DNA from: Lewinellaceae bacterium
GTDB taxonomy: Bacteria; Bacteroidota; Bacteroidia; Chitinophagales; Saprospiraceae
Length of the DNA: 64,000 nucleotides
Assembly (NCBI GenBank): GCA_016716135.1
Contig: JADJWX010000028.1
Coordinates: 186,001 to 250,000 of the forward strand
Direction: 5' to 3'
The translations under genes were made by a program, and so were the position numbers. Below, piece by piece: positions 9,773 through 17,497 of the stretch. Under the pieces are notes generated by a model. The model ran no database searches. It saw only the letters and a list, made by a program, of their open reading frames with translations, and had not been told where the DNA came from. The number at the start of each line of letters is the position of its first letter. Position 1 is the first letter of the stretch.

Positions 9773-10351
9773 CTAGCTGCGGTACAGGCTGCTTCCTTGC
9801 AGGTATTCAAACACGGCGTCGGGCACCAGGTAGCGGACGGATTTGCCCCTGCGCAAACATTCGCGGATGTAGGTGGCCGAAATGTCGAGCATCGGCGCCT
9901 CGCACAGGTGAATGCGCGGGTGAGAGGCCCAATCGCCCAATTCGGTTGCCGGGCGCTTGTACACGTAAATGTCGTAATTGGCCACCAACAACTCGTAACT
10001 TTTCCAGAGGTGCAGCGTGGCCAGGTTGTCGCCGCCCATGATGAGAGCGAACTCGCGCTCCGGGTATTTTTCCTTCAGGTGCGTAAGCGTGTCGATGGTA
10101 AAGGAGGGTTTGGGCAGGTTGAACTCGATGTTGGACGCTTCGAGGAGCGGATTGTCGCCAATGCCCAGGCGCACGAGGTGCAGGCGGTCATAGTCGCGGG
10201 CGAGCGTTTTTTTTTCTTTCAACGGATTTTGCGGGCTTACCACCAGCCAGACTTTGTCGAGATCGGTTTGGGAGGCCATATAATTAGCGATGATCAAATG
10301 GCCGATGTGGACCGGATTGAACGAGCCGAAGAATAAGCCGATTTTTGACAT
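9773..10351 (-). CDS. nadD: Nicotinate-nucleotide adenylyltransferase
   Basis: A 192-residue NadD, which adenylates nicotinate mononucleotide in NAD synthesis in the cytoplasm. The nucleotidyltransferase signature GLFFGSFNPVHIGHL at residues 5-19 is intact, with the conserved HxGH. LIMGGDNLATLHLWKSYE and the late segment DISATYIRECLRRGKSVRYL, the ISxTxIR motif, are also present. Length is normal. It lies 19 bp downstream of rbfA on the same strand, and the PorZ gene follows, so the order rbfA-nadD-porZ may be one transcript. Confidence 0.95.
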   Translation of the reverse strand: MSKIGLFFGSFNPVHIGHLIIANYMASQTDLDKVWLVVSPQNPLKEKKTLARDYDRLHLVRLGIGDNPLLEASNIEFNLPKPSFTIDTLTHLKEKYPEREFALIMGGDNLATLHLWKSYELLVANYDIYVYKRPATELGDWASHPRIHLCEAPMLDISATYIRECLRRGKSVRYLVPDAVFEYLQGSSLYRS

Positions 10352-10370
10352 GGGATGGGACTTGAGTGCA

Positions 10371-10745
10371 TCAACCCTTTTTAATATTCCGGTCTTCCTC
10401 GCTGACGCGGTTCAGCAATTCGTCTACGCGGTACATTTCGTCGAGGGTATCGTCCAGGAAAAACTCGAGGTGGGGTACGCGGCGCATGTGCTTGCCGATT
10501 TTGGCGCCCAGGGCCTGGCGCAACCGGGGATAGTTTTCTTCCAGTTCGAGAATAACCTCCTGTTTGTTTTCGGTACCGTACACGCTGATGTACACTTTGG
10601 CGATCAGCAGATCGGGTGATATTTTGACCTGAGTGACTGTCACGAGTTTGTCGCGGCCATAAATAAAGCCGCCCTCTTCGGTCAGGATCATGCTGAAATG
10701 GCGACGCAGTTGCTCGGCGACTTGTTTTTGGCGTTTGGTTTCCAT
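10371..10745 (-). CDS. rbfA: Ribosome-binding factor A
   Basis: A 124-residue RbfA, a KH-fold protein that binds the 30S subunit during 16S rRNA 5'-end maturation. It starts METKRQKQVAEQLRRHFSMI, continues with VTVTQVKISPDLLIAKVYISVYG and ends with a helical MRRVPHLEFFLDDTLDEMYRVDELL motif, all diagnostic. A minus-strand -7 box (TACCTTTG) lies at 10787-10794, about 42 bp upstream of the ATG. nadD follows after 19 bp. Confidence 0.93.
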   Translation of the reverse strand: METKRQKQVAEQLRRHFSMILTEEGGFIYGRDKLVTVTQVKISPDLLIAKVYISVYGTENKQEVILELEENYPRLRQALGAKIGKHMRRVPHLEFFLDDTLDEMYRVDELLNRVSEEDRNIKKG

Positions 10746-10786
10746 AACGTTCGATTAAATCCGTCTAATGAATATTTTCTTACGTG

Positions 10787-10794
10787 CAAAGGTA
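10787..10794 (-). promoter_or_regulatory. -7 box of rbfA
   Basis: Minus-strand TACCTTTG matches TAnnTTTG and sits about 42 bp upstream of the rbfA start. A 76-codon open frame on the minus strand across 10755-10985 overlaps it and looks non-coding. Confidence 0.55.
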
Positions 10795-10962
10795 GGGTAA
10801 AACCCAGGCGGCCCCGCAAATATTGTCTGTGAAATCCGGAGGCGTGCAGGAGAAACAACGTACTGTTCGGTTAAGTTTCCGCCGGAGGCGAAACATTTTT
10901 GGTTTTTTCCGCGTTTGTACGGGTGTATTCCAAATAATTGTTGGAAATATTTGACAATGCGG

Positions 10963-10994
10963 TTGGATTTTAAGGATTGAGGCACTTATCTTTG
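10963..10994 (+). promoter_or_regulatory. Promoter of tRNA-Lys
   Basis: TTGG at 10963-10966 as a -33 element, a 20-bp spacer and TATCTTTG at 10987-10994 as the -7 box. This places the transcription start near 11000, about 19 bp before the mature tRNA. Confidence 0.65.
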
Positions 10995-11018
10995 CACCCG
11001 CTTTTTTAGCGCCTGAAA

Positions 11019-11091
11019 GATCCCGTAGCTCAGCTGGCAGAGCACTTGACTTTTAATCAAGGTGTCATGGGTTCGAATCCCATCGGGATCA
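11019..11091 (+). tRNA. tRNA-Lys (anticodon TTT)
   Basis: A 73-nt cloverleaf. Acceptor arms GATCCCG (11019-11025) and CGGGATC (11084-11090) pair perfectly, followed by discriminator A. The D arm contains AGCTCAGCTGGCAGAGC and the T arm contains GGTTCGAATCC. The anticodon stem TTGA/TCAA closes the loop CTTTTAA, with anticodon TTT at 11052-11054. The CCA end is not encoded. A promoter precedes it and a terminator follows. Confidence 0.96.
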
Positions 11092-11096
11092 CATTG

Positions 11097-11131
11097 AAAA
11101 GCCCCCGGCAGTTTTGCCGGGGGGCTTTTTT
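11097..11131 (+). terminator. Rho-independent terminator after tRNA-Lys, probably bidirectional
   Basis: GCCCCCGGCA (11101-11110) pairs with TGCCGGGGGGC (11115-11125), followed by six T. An A-run on the left side gives a T-tail on the minus strand too, so it can also end the leftward transcript of the dehydrogenase gene that stops at 11217. Confidence 0.85.
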
Positions 11132-11216
11132 ATGATCCATACCATTTCGCAGAACACTATATTTGGCAACAACCAAAATATCCAGCCGCTGCACGCATTG
11201 TAACCTTTTACAAATT

Positions 11217-13964
11217 TTACAAATTAAACCGCACCCAATCGACTACAGCCACTCGTTTCGATGGGTTATTTTCATTTTTAAAAACAAAATAAAAATCGTG
11301 AAACGACCGGTCGGCAGGCCAGGCTGATTGGGCCAGCGGCAGGCTGATTTGTTCGAATTGCATCACGTTTTCAGCATTTACCGCCCGAACCGGCGCCGAG
11401 CCCACCAGCAGCCCGTCGGGGCTGTCGAGGCGCAGTTCCACCCTGCCGCCATCAATTTTCTGAGGCCCCAAACCCGAACCCAAACCGATAGCCACGGAAT
11501 ACACGCCCCGCAAATCACAGCGCTTGAACATAAAAAAACTGTTGTGCCGGAGTTCGTGCAGCACTACCGTGTCACCATTAAACGGCCGAAAGCTGCGCAC
11601 TTCAGCGGCCATGCTATCGGCCTGTTCGGCCTGCTGAAATGCCGGGCGCAACACCAACGTTTCTCCGGCACTGAGCGCGCTTTGCCAGGGGCTGCCCCGG
11701 TCCTGGTAACTGGCCTGGAGCACAAAGTTTCCCGGCGCTGTTTTTTTTGTTTGGGAACCCGGCTTGGGCACGTTCAAAACATACGTTCCGCGCAACGGAA
11801 ACGAAGCTACCGGCTTGGGCGGTGCAGCAAGCGAGAGTATCCAGCGGATCATTTCGCCGACGTCGCTGACGCTGAGCTGCGGGTGGGCACTCATGGCAGT
11901 TTGTCCCCAATTGCCGGCGCCGCCCTTTATGACTTTCAGCGACAGGTCCCGCACGGCAAAGTCATTTTTCCGGTAACGCTGGGCAATGGCCTGGTAAGCC
12001 GGACCATTCACCTGCCGGTCGACAGCATGGCAACTGTTGCAATCGGAGGCTTCGATCAAAATCCTACCGCGCGCATATTCCGCCTGTTGGCGGCCAGCCA
12101 GGTGGCCCTGCGCAATTTGTGTGATGTCGAACCCGGTTTCGAGGTAATCGATGGTGGCGGTCACCGTTTGCGCATCAATGTCACCGCGCTCCAGTGAGCC
12201 ATCTTCCCGGTCGACTACCCGGAGTTCGTAGCGCAACGTGGTGCCAGGCTCGTAAAAACTGCGGTTTTTTCCATGAAAATCCCAAAAGACGCGCGGCGGG
12301 TCGTTGCCCACCAGTATGGTTTGACGGGCCAGCGCTGTGGCTCCCTGGGCGTCCGTCACTTTCAATACGACCTCGTAGGCGCCGGCTTTTTCGAAGGTAT
12401 GAGCAATACTGTCGGTCAGACTGGTCCTGCGCCCCAGGGCAATCTCCGGATTTGTGGCAGCCAGTACTTTTTTGTTGGTCGCAATTTTTTGCACCGGGCT
12501 GCCGTCGCCAAAATTAATTTCATAAAACAACCGGTGGTGCTCCGGGTCTTTTGTGCCTGCTGTTGAAAACACCACGCCAAGCGGCGCGGCGCCCGCCGTT
12601 TTATCCGCCAGCAACACCGGATTGGGGGGACGGTTGCCGCGCACATAATCAATGCGGCTCAGGCGTGCATCGGGGTTGGAAGAAAACCATTGCTTACCGT
12701 ACTCCAGCACCCACAAGGCGCCTCCGTTGTCGACCAACATGTCTATCGGGCGTGAAAGCCGGATGTGCCGGGCCAGCGGTTCCATGCGGCTGAAATTGCC
12801 GAGTGAGTCGAGGGTTACCGCCTGCATCCACCCGCGCATCCAGTCGTACATGATCAATTTCCCATCGTAATGCCGGGGGAACCGCGTTGCACCGGCATAC
12901 CGGTCGCAGTAATACACCGGGCCGGCCATGGCATTGCGCGCGCCATTCCCAACCAAGGGAAAAGTTTCCGAATTGCCGTAGGGGTACCAGACCATAGCAG
13001 GCTGGGCGGCCGGCAAATTTCGGGTGCCGGTATTGTTCGCAGAATTATTCACAGGCTGCCGGGCATCGAACGAAGCGCCGGATTCTCCCGTGCTGAAATC
13101 GTAATCGCGGTAGGCCTGGTTATCGCCGACAAAATACGGCCAGCCGAAAAAACCCGACGAGCGGCTGCGGTTCACCTCGTCGAAGCCGGCCGGGCCGCGC
13201 AGGCTGTCGGGTTCGCCGGCGTCGGGGCCAACCTCGCCCCAAAACAGCAGGCCGCGCCGGTGATCGAGCGACATCCGGAACGGATTTCGGCAACCCATGA
13301 TGTAAATTTCCGGAGCAACAGGCCCCTTCCCCGGCCAATTGGTTGTGCTTAAGTTGCCCGGCGGACAGCCGTAAGAACCATCGGGCAGTGGTCGGATACG
13401 CAGTATTTTACCGCGTAGGTCCGTGGCATTGCCCGCCGAGCGTTGGGCATCCCAGGCACTACGGCCGTGCCGTTCATCGATGGGCGTAAACCCGTTTGAG
13501 TTGAAGGGGTTTGTGTTGTCGCCGGTGGAGAGGTAGAGGTTCCCTTCGGCATCAAATTCGATGCAGCCCGCAGCGTGGCAACACTCGTCGCGCTGAACCG
13601 GTACTTCGAGCAGCACCTGTTCGGAGGCCCGGTCGAGCGTGTCGGCCACAAAGCGAAAACGCGCCAGCCGGTTGCGCGGTTGGTCATCCGGCGGCGAATA
13701 GTACAGGTAGATCCAGTGATTATCGGCCCAGTTGGGGTCGAGGGCAAGGCCGAGCAGCCCGTCTTCGTGCCCGTCAAAAACAGGCAATTTGTAGGCGATC
13801 GTCACGAGGCCGGTGTTGGGGTTGAATATTTTGATGGCGCCGCGGCGTTCGATCAACAGGATTTTCCCGTCGGGGAACATGTCGAATTCCATGGGCTCGT
13901 TCAGGTTTCGGCCAACACAGTTTTGATAAAACGGGACTGATCGGGCAGTTCCGGCGTGCGGCAC
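11217..13964 (-). CDS. PQQ-type sugar dehydrogenase, PKD, cytochrome c and CBM6-like protein (3' part of a split gene)
   Basis: A 915-codon frame in which homology begins at residue 20 (NLNEPMEFDMFPDGKILLIE). Residues 20-440 form a glucose/sorbosone dehydrogenase propeller (GHEDGLLGLALDPNW, HAAGCIEFDAEGNLYLSTGDN, MGCRNPFRMSLD). Residues 445-560 form a PKD domain (INFGDGSPV). Residues about 625-715 form a c-type cytochrome with haem site CNSCH. Residues 755-915 resemble CBM6. In related Bacteroidota this region follows a ThuA domain in one polypeptide. Here the ThuA frame ends inside this frame (13901) and one missing A restores continuity. Alone, this frame lacks a signal peptide, so it is best read as the 3' part of a broken or mis-sequenced fused gene. 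Confidence 0.8.
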   Translation of the reverse strand: MPHAGTARSVPFYQNCVGRNLNEPMEFDMFPDGKILLIERRGAIKIFNPNTGLVTIAYKLPVFDGHEDGLLGLALDPNWADNHWIYLYYSPPDDQPRNRLARFRFVADTLDRASEQVLLEVPVQRDECCHAAGCIEFDAEGNLYLSTGDNTNPFNSNGFTPIDERHGRSAWDAQRSAGNATDLRGKILRIRPLPDGSYGCPPGNLSTTNWPGKGPVAPEIYIMGCRNPFRMSLDHRRGLLFWGEVGPDAGEPDSLRGPAGFDEVNRSRSSGFFGWPYFVGDNQAYRDYDFSTGESGASFDARQPVNNSANNTGTRNLPAAQPAMVWYPYGNSETFPLVGNGARNAMAGPVYYCDRYAGATRFPRHYDGKLIMYDWMRGWMQAVTLDSLGNFSRMEPLARHIRLSRPIDMLVDNGGALWVLEYGKQWFSSNPDARLSRIDYVRGNRPPNPVLLADKTAGAAPLGVVFSTAGTKDPEHHRLFYEINFGDGSPVQKIATNKKVLAATNPEIALGRRTSLTDSIAHTFEKAGAYEVVLKVTDAQGATALARQTILVGNDPPRVFWDFHGKNRSFYEPGTTLRYELRVVDREDGSLERGDIDAQTVTATIDYLETGFDITQIAQGHLAGRQQAEYARGRILIEASDCNSCHAVDRQVNGPAYQAIAQRYRKNDFAVRDLSLKVIKGGAGNWGQTAMSAHPQLSVSDVGEMIRWILSLAAPPKPVASFPLRGTYVLNVPKPGSQTKKTAPGNFVLQASYQDRGSPWQSALSAGETLVLRPAFQQAEQADSMAAEVRSFRPFNGDTVVLHELRHNSFFMFKRCDLRGVYSVAIGLGSGLGPQKIDGGRVELRLDSPDGLLVGSAPVRAVNAENVMQFEQISLPLAQSAWPADRSFHDFYFVFKNENNPSKRVAVVDWVRFNL

Positions 13965-14740
13965 AGATCATACCGCAGGCGGCGGTTGGCGCCGATGGCG
14001 TATTTCAGTCCGCCGAGGATATGTTTCAAAAAATCCGGCTCGCCGAACGACGCCTCCGTATGACCCAGCGCCGTGTAAAACGCCCGGCCGCCGTCGAAAT
14101 CGTGGTACCAGGAAAGCGGATGGTTGGCCCCCATGGTGCCGCCCTGGTAGCTGGTTTCATCTGCATTGAGCAGCACGGTGACTGCCGGGTTGAGGTTGCG
14201 GAGGTTGTACCATTCGTCGGTGCGTTTCCAGGTATCGCCGAGGTGTTTTGTGGCGGGGTGATCTTGTGTCTTCACGTCGATTTTCGCTTCCTGAATCGCC
14301 GGGTGATCCACAAAATAAGCCCCGACCAACTCACCATACCAGCCCCAGCCGTATTCGGTATCGGTGGCCGAATGGATGCCTACAAAGCCGCCGCCGGCCT
14401 GGATGTAACGTTCAAACGCGACCTCCTGCTCGGGATTCAAAACGTCGCCTGTTGTGCTCAAAAAAACAACGGCTGCATACCGGCATAGGTTTTTTTCATT
14501 AAAATCATCGGCGTTTTCGGTCGAATCCATCAGCATGCCGTTTTCCTGGCACAGCTTGCGGAGGGCTGCCACACCGGCCGGAATACTCGCATGGCGGTAG
14601 GCCGCTGTTTTTGAAAATACCAGAATGCGCGGCGGCAGGTCGTCGGTATGGCATTTGGCCGAGAATAAAAAGATCGCCAGGAGGAGGAACTGGCCAAACC
14701 GGCAAAAGCTGTCCTTGCTTACACTGTTCAGATTTTTCAT
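13901..14740 (-). CDS. ThuA-like domain lipoprotein (5' part of a split gene)
   Basis: 279 codons. The signal region ends in FLFSAKC, so it may be a lipoprotein. Residues 35-250 match the ThuA/trehalose-utilisation fold: RILVFSKTAAYRHASIPAG, FLSTTGDVLNPEQEVAFERYI, GGGFVGIHSATDTEYGWGWYGELVGAYF and PLSWYHDFDGGRAFYTALGHT. The frame stops right after KTVLAET. The expected continuation (AENLNEPMEF) is in the next frame, and an extra A in the GAAACC stretch near 13905 would fuse it to the downstream dehydrogenase. Such ThuA-dehydrogenase-cytochrome proteins are thought to act on sugars in the periplasm; the substrate is unknown. It is divergent from the FGE-like gene with only 29 bp between. Confidence 0.82.
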   Translation of the reverse strand: MKNLNSVSKDSFCRFGQFLLLAIFLFSAKCHTDDLPPRILVFSKTAAYRHASIPAGVAALRKLCQENGMLMDSTENADDFNEKNLCRYAAVVFLSTTGDVLNPEQEVAFERYIQAGGGFVGIHSATDTEYGWGWYGELVGAYFVDHPAIQEAKIDVKTQDHPATKHLGDTWKRTDEWYNLRNLNPAVTVLLNADETSYQGGTMGANHPLSWYHDFDGGRAFYTALGHTEASFGEPDFLKHILGGLKYAIGANRRLRYDLCRTPELPDQSRFIKTVLAET

Positions 14741-14769
14741 GAATTTTACTCGAAGAAAATTTAGTTCAA

Positions 14770-15660
14770 ATGCACATACTGTTTGTTTCCTGGCTGGCCC
14801 TCCTGGGTTTCGACAATTTCAGTAGCCCTACTCCGGCAGTACCGGAGCTGGTCCTGATCCCGGACGGTTCGTATTCCCGGGGAAATAGTGGTGGTGACGC
14901 CGACGAAAAACCGGTCCGGCGGGTTAGGGTGAGCGCTTTTTACATTGGAAAAACAGAAATCACGCTGGCGCAATTTCAGGAATTTATTCAAACCACCGGT
15001 TATCAAACCGATGCCGAACGCGGCGAAGGCAGCTATTGTTGGGGCCCGCTGGGTTGGAACAAAAAATCCGGCATCTGCTGGCGGCATGATGAAAAAGGCC
15101 TGCAACGGCCATCTACAGCTGGCGACTATCCGGTATTGCACGTCAGCTGGCGCGATGCCGCCCGGTATTGCAATTGGCTGAGCGCCAGACAAAATTTTCA
15201 ATCTGCCTATCAATTTGAGGGTGATTCCATCACCTTCGACCCCGCCGCCAACGGCTACCGCCTGCCCACAGAAGCCGAGTGGGAATACGCTGCAAATGCC
15301 GGAGGTCCGTTCCCGTATGCTGGCAGTGAAAACCTGACGGAAACAGGCTGGTATGCCGGCAATGCCCAAAAAGGCGCACATCCGGTCGGGCAAAAAGCGG
15401 CCAATGCCTTCGGTTTGTTCGATTGCTCGGGCAATGTTTGGGAATGGTGCCAGGATTGGTACTCGGCCACGGCCTATGCCACGACTGCCGACACGCTGAA
15501 TCCGGCAGGGCCACGCACCGGCGCCGCCCGTGTGGTGCGTGGCGGCTCCTGGAGCAACAATCCGGCCCACTGCCGGGTAAGCAACCGAAGCAGCCGTTTC
15601 CCGGATGCGCGCGATTGCAACCTGGGGTTCCGGGTGGCGCGCGGCGGGAAAGCGCACTAA
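14770..15660 (+). CDS. Formylglycine-generating-enzyme (SUMF1) family protein, probably non-canonical
   Basis: A 296-residue FGE-sulfatase-fold protein with a short hydrophobic N-terminus. Family motifs are GNSGGDADEKPVRRVRVSAFYIGKTEIT, YRLPTEAEWEYAANAG, FGLFDCSGNVWEWCQDW, VVRGGSW and NLGFRVARG. In canonical sulfatase-activating FGE, two cysteines occupy the stretch just after GGS(Y/W). Here that stretch is SNNPAHCRVSNRSS with a single cysteine in a different position, so formylglycine formation is doubtful. A binding, EgtB-like or other oxidoreductase role is possible. It is divergent from the ThuA gene. The leftward SusCD terminator begins at its stop codon. Confidence 0.8.
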   Translation: MHILFVSWLALLGFDNFSSPTPAVPELVLIPDGSYSRGNSGGDADEKPVRRVRVSAFYIGKTEITLAQFQEFIQTTGYQTDAERGEGSYCWGPLGWNKKSGICWRHDEKGLQRPSTAGDYPVLHVSWRDAARYCNWLSARQNFQSAYQFEGDSITFDPAANGYRLPTEAEWEYAANAGGPFPYAGSENLTETGWYAGNAQKGAHPVGQKAANAFGLFDCSGNVWEWCQDWYSATAYATTADTLNPAGPRTGAARVVRGGSWSNNPAHCRVSNRSSRFPDARDCNLGFRVARGGKAH

Positions 15661-15696
15661 AAAAACGGCGGTTACAGCAAAATGCTGCAACCGCCG
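15659..15696 (-). terminator. Terminator of the SusC/SusD transcript
   Basis: CGGCGGTTACAGCA (15666-15679) pairs with TGCTGCAACCGCCG (15683-15696) with one mismatch. Read on the minus strand it is followed by a T-run (complement of the A-run at 15659-15665). It therefore ends leftward transcription coming from susD, abutting the stop codon of the rightward FGE-like gene. Confidence 0.7.
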
Positions 15697-15700
15697 AAAT

Positions 15701-15863
15701 TAAGTACTGTGACAAGATTATTCAAACCATTTGTGACCGCCCCTTTTGGCGCTGTTCAGCGTTGCTCACTCCTAAAAGACCTCAGGTATTCACGTCGTTC
15801 GCGCCTTGATCAACGCCAAAATTGCCTGGTCAAAATGATTCAATAATCTTGTCACAGTACTTA
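15701..15863. mobile_element. MITE-like element with 22-bp perfect terminal inverted repeats
   Basis: TAAGTACTGTGACAAGATTATT at 15701-15722 is perfectly inverted at 15842-15863. The similarity continues imperfectly inward for about 30 more bases on both sides (CATTTTGACC and TTTTGGCG elements). The 163-bp unit has no coding potential and sits between the SusCD terminator and the susD stop. A short non-autonomous transposable element is the simplest reading. A large mRNA hairpin of the susCD transcript is an alternative. No target-site duplication is evident. Confidence 0.6.
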
Positions 15864-15887
15864 GTTTACACAAAAAAATAGTTCAAC

Positions 15888-17477
15888 CTAGTAGCCGGGG
15901 TTCTGCTGAGCTGCGAGCACCGGGTTGGTGTTCAGCTCCGAAACCGGGATCGGCCACACGAAACGGTAGTCGTCGTACGGGACAGCCGGCAAGCCCAGGG
16001 TGCCGGTGTAGTTGCCGTTGGCGTCGTAATTGAGTCCGGGTTCCCAGCTGGCGAAAGTAGTCTGGTTGTAGAGCACTTTTGCGGGGATGCCACCGGTCGA
16101 AAAGTCCGGATCGTTGGCCAGGCGGTGGATGTCGGCCCAGCGGCGGCCTTCTGCGAGCAATTCGATCCGGCGTTCGTTCAGCACGGCTTGCAGCATGGCT
16201 TTGGCGTCGGCAAAAGTGCCGGCCGTGTACTGCTTGGCAGGATCGGTCACGGCACGGTTGCGCACCATGTTGAGCAGCGGAAGCGCCGCGTTCATATCTG
16301 GGGAACCCACACGGAGATGGGCCTCGGCTACGTTCAGCAGCACTTCGGCATAGCGAATGATCGGGTTCCAGTCGTCCTGCGTCGTGATGTTGCGGTATTT
16401 ATGGCTGAAATACGCGCGGCCGTTGTGTTTGTTCACCTGCGTACGGCGCAGGTCGTCGGCATCCCAATATGGTGCGTTGAAAATGATCGGGCTGACGGCG
16501 ACCAGGGCACGACCCGGCGACACCGAGTACATCACCGGCAAAGCGCCGTTTACACCACTATTGTCCACACTCGAATTTTCGATGGAAAAAATCGACTCGG
16601 TATTGGAGGTGTAGTTGGCAAAGGGTCCTTCCGGTGTAGCCGTCAGGCTGTAGGGGCTACCGCTGGGTAATTTATTCCCCTCGGCGATGACATCGCTCCA
16701 ACGACCCATGTGCTGATAGATGCGGGTTTTCAGTGCAATGGCAGCCCCCGAAGTTGCCCGGCTGATGTTGAGCGTACCGGCGCGGGAAGCAGGCAGGTTT
16801 TGTTCGGCAAAATTCAGGTCTTCAATCAGCAGGTCGTAACATTCCTTAACCGAATTGCGCCCTTGGCCTTGCGCCGCATCTTTTGCTGCTGCGGTGTTGA
16901 CCGCTCTGGTGCGATAGGGCACGCCGAGGTGCGATGCATCGCCCGTGTGGTTGTACGGCCGGGCAAAATGTACCAGCAACTCGTGGTGTGCCAGCGCACG
17001 CAAAAAGCGCGCTTCACCTTCATAGCCTTTTGCTTGTGCGTCGGTCAGAATACCGGCCGCCTGAGCGCCTTGTACACCTTCAATGACGATGTTGGCTTTG
17101 TTGATCAGGCCATAAAGTGTTTCCCAGTGGTAGACGTTGTTCGCCGTAGTCGGGTTATAGGTAGAACCATAGGTAATGGCATAAAATGTGGCCACATTGA
17201 GCATGTCCTCGCCACGGTTGTCGCCTTGCTCCACATTAGCTGCGCCAAATGGATAGCCACGTACCGCAGTGCCGATATAAAAGCCGCTTTGTGCCGCATC
17301 ATATGCCCCTACCATGGAAAGTTCGCAACGCTCGGGCGTAGAGAAAGCCGCCGTTTCGGTGATGCGGTCAAACGGTTGCAGGTCGGTCACATCCTTGTCG
17401 CAGGAACTTGCAACTGCGCTCAGGACAAAAGCCGCCGCAATCGAACGTATGAATAGTTTTGAATTCGTATTCTTCAT
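15888..17477 (-). CDS. SusD/RagB family outer-membrane lipoprotein
   Basis: A 529-residue nutrient-binding lipoprotein that lids the partner TonB-dependent channel at the outer membrane. The lipobox is SAVASSC with Cys at 26, followed by an acidic export-signal-like DKDV. SusD-like N-terminal TPR segments include FLRALAHHELLVHFARPYNHTG, and the SusD C-terminal domain has IIRYAEVLLNVAEAHLRVG, LLNMVRNRAVTDP and VLNERRIELLAEGRRWADIHR. It is 20 bp downstream of the susC gene and clearly co-transcribed. No glycoside hydrolase lies next to it, so the substrate cannot be inferred; peptides and glycans are both possible. Confidence 0.95.
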   Translation of the reverse strand: MKNTNSKLFIRSIAAAFVLSAVASSCDKDVTDLQPFDRITETAAFSTPERCELSMVGAYDAAQSGFYIGTAVRGYPFGAANVEQGDNRGEDMLNVATFYAITYGSTYNPTTANNVYHWETLYGLINKANIVIEGVQGAQAAGILTDAQAKGYEGEARFLRALAHHELLVHFARPYNHTGDASHLGVPYRTRAVNTAAAKDAAQGQGRNSVKECYDLLIEDLNFAEQNLPASRAGTLNISRATSGAAIALKTRIYQHMGRWSDVIAEGNKLPSGSPYSLTATPEGPFANYTSNTESIFSIENSSVDNSGVNGALPVMYSVSPGRALVAVSPIIFNAPYWDADDLRRTQVNKHNGRAYFSHKYRNITTQDDWNPIIRYAEVLLNVAEAHLRVGSPDMNAALPLLNMVRNRAVTDPAKQYTAGTFADAKAMLQAVLNERRIELLAEGRRWADIHRLANDPDFSTGGIPAKVLYNQTTFASWEPGLNYDANGNYTGTLGLPAVPYDDYRFVWPIPVSELNTNPVLAAQQNPGY

Positions 17478-17497
17478 TGTTTAAGCGTTTTTTTTGT

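Noticed and set aside
10755..10985. A 76-codon open frame on the minus strand before rbfA
   Set aside because: It covers the rbfA promoter and the upstream part of the tRNA-Lys promoter, and its translation has no family pattern.
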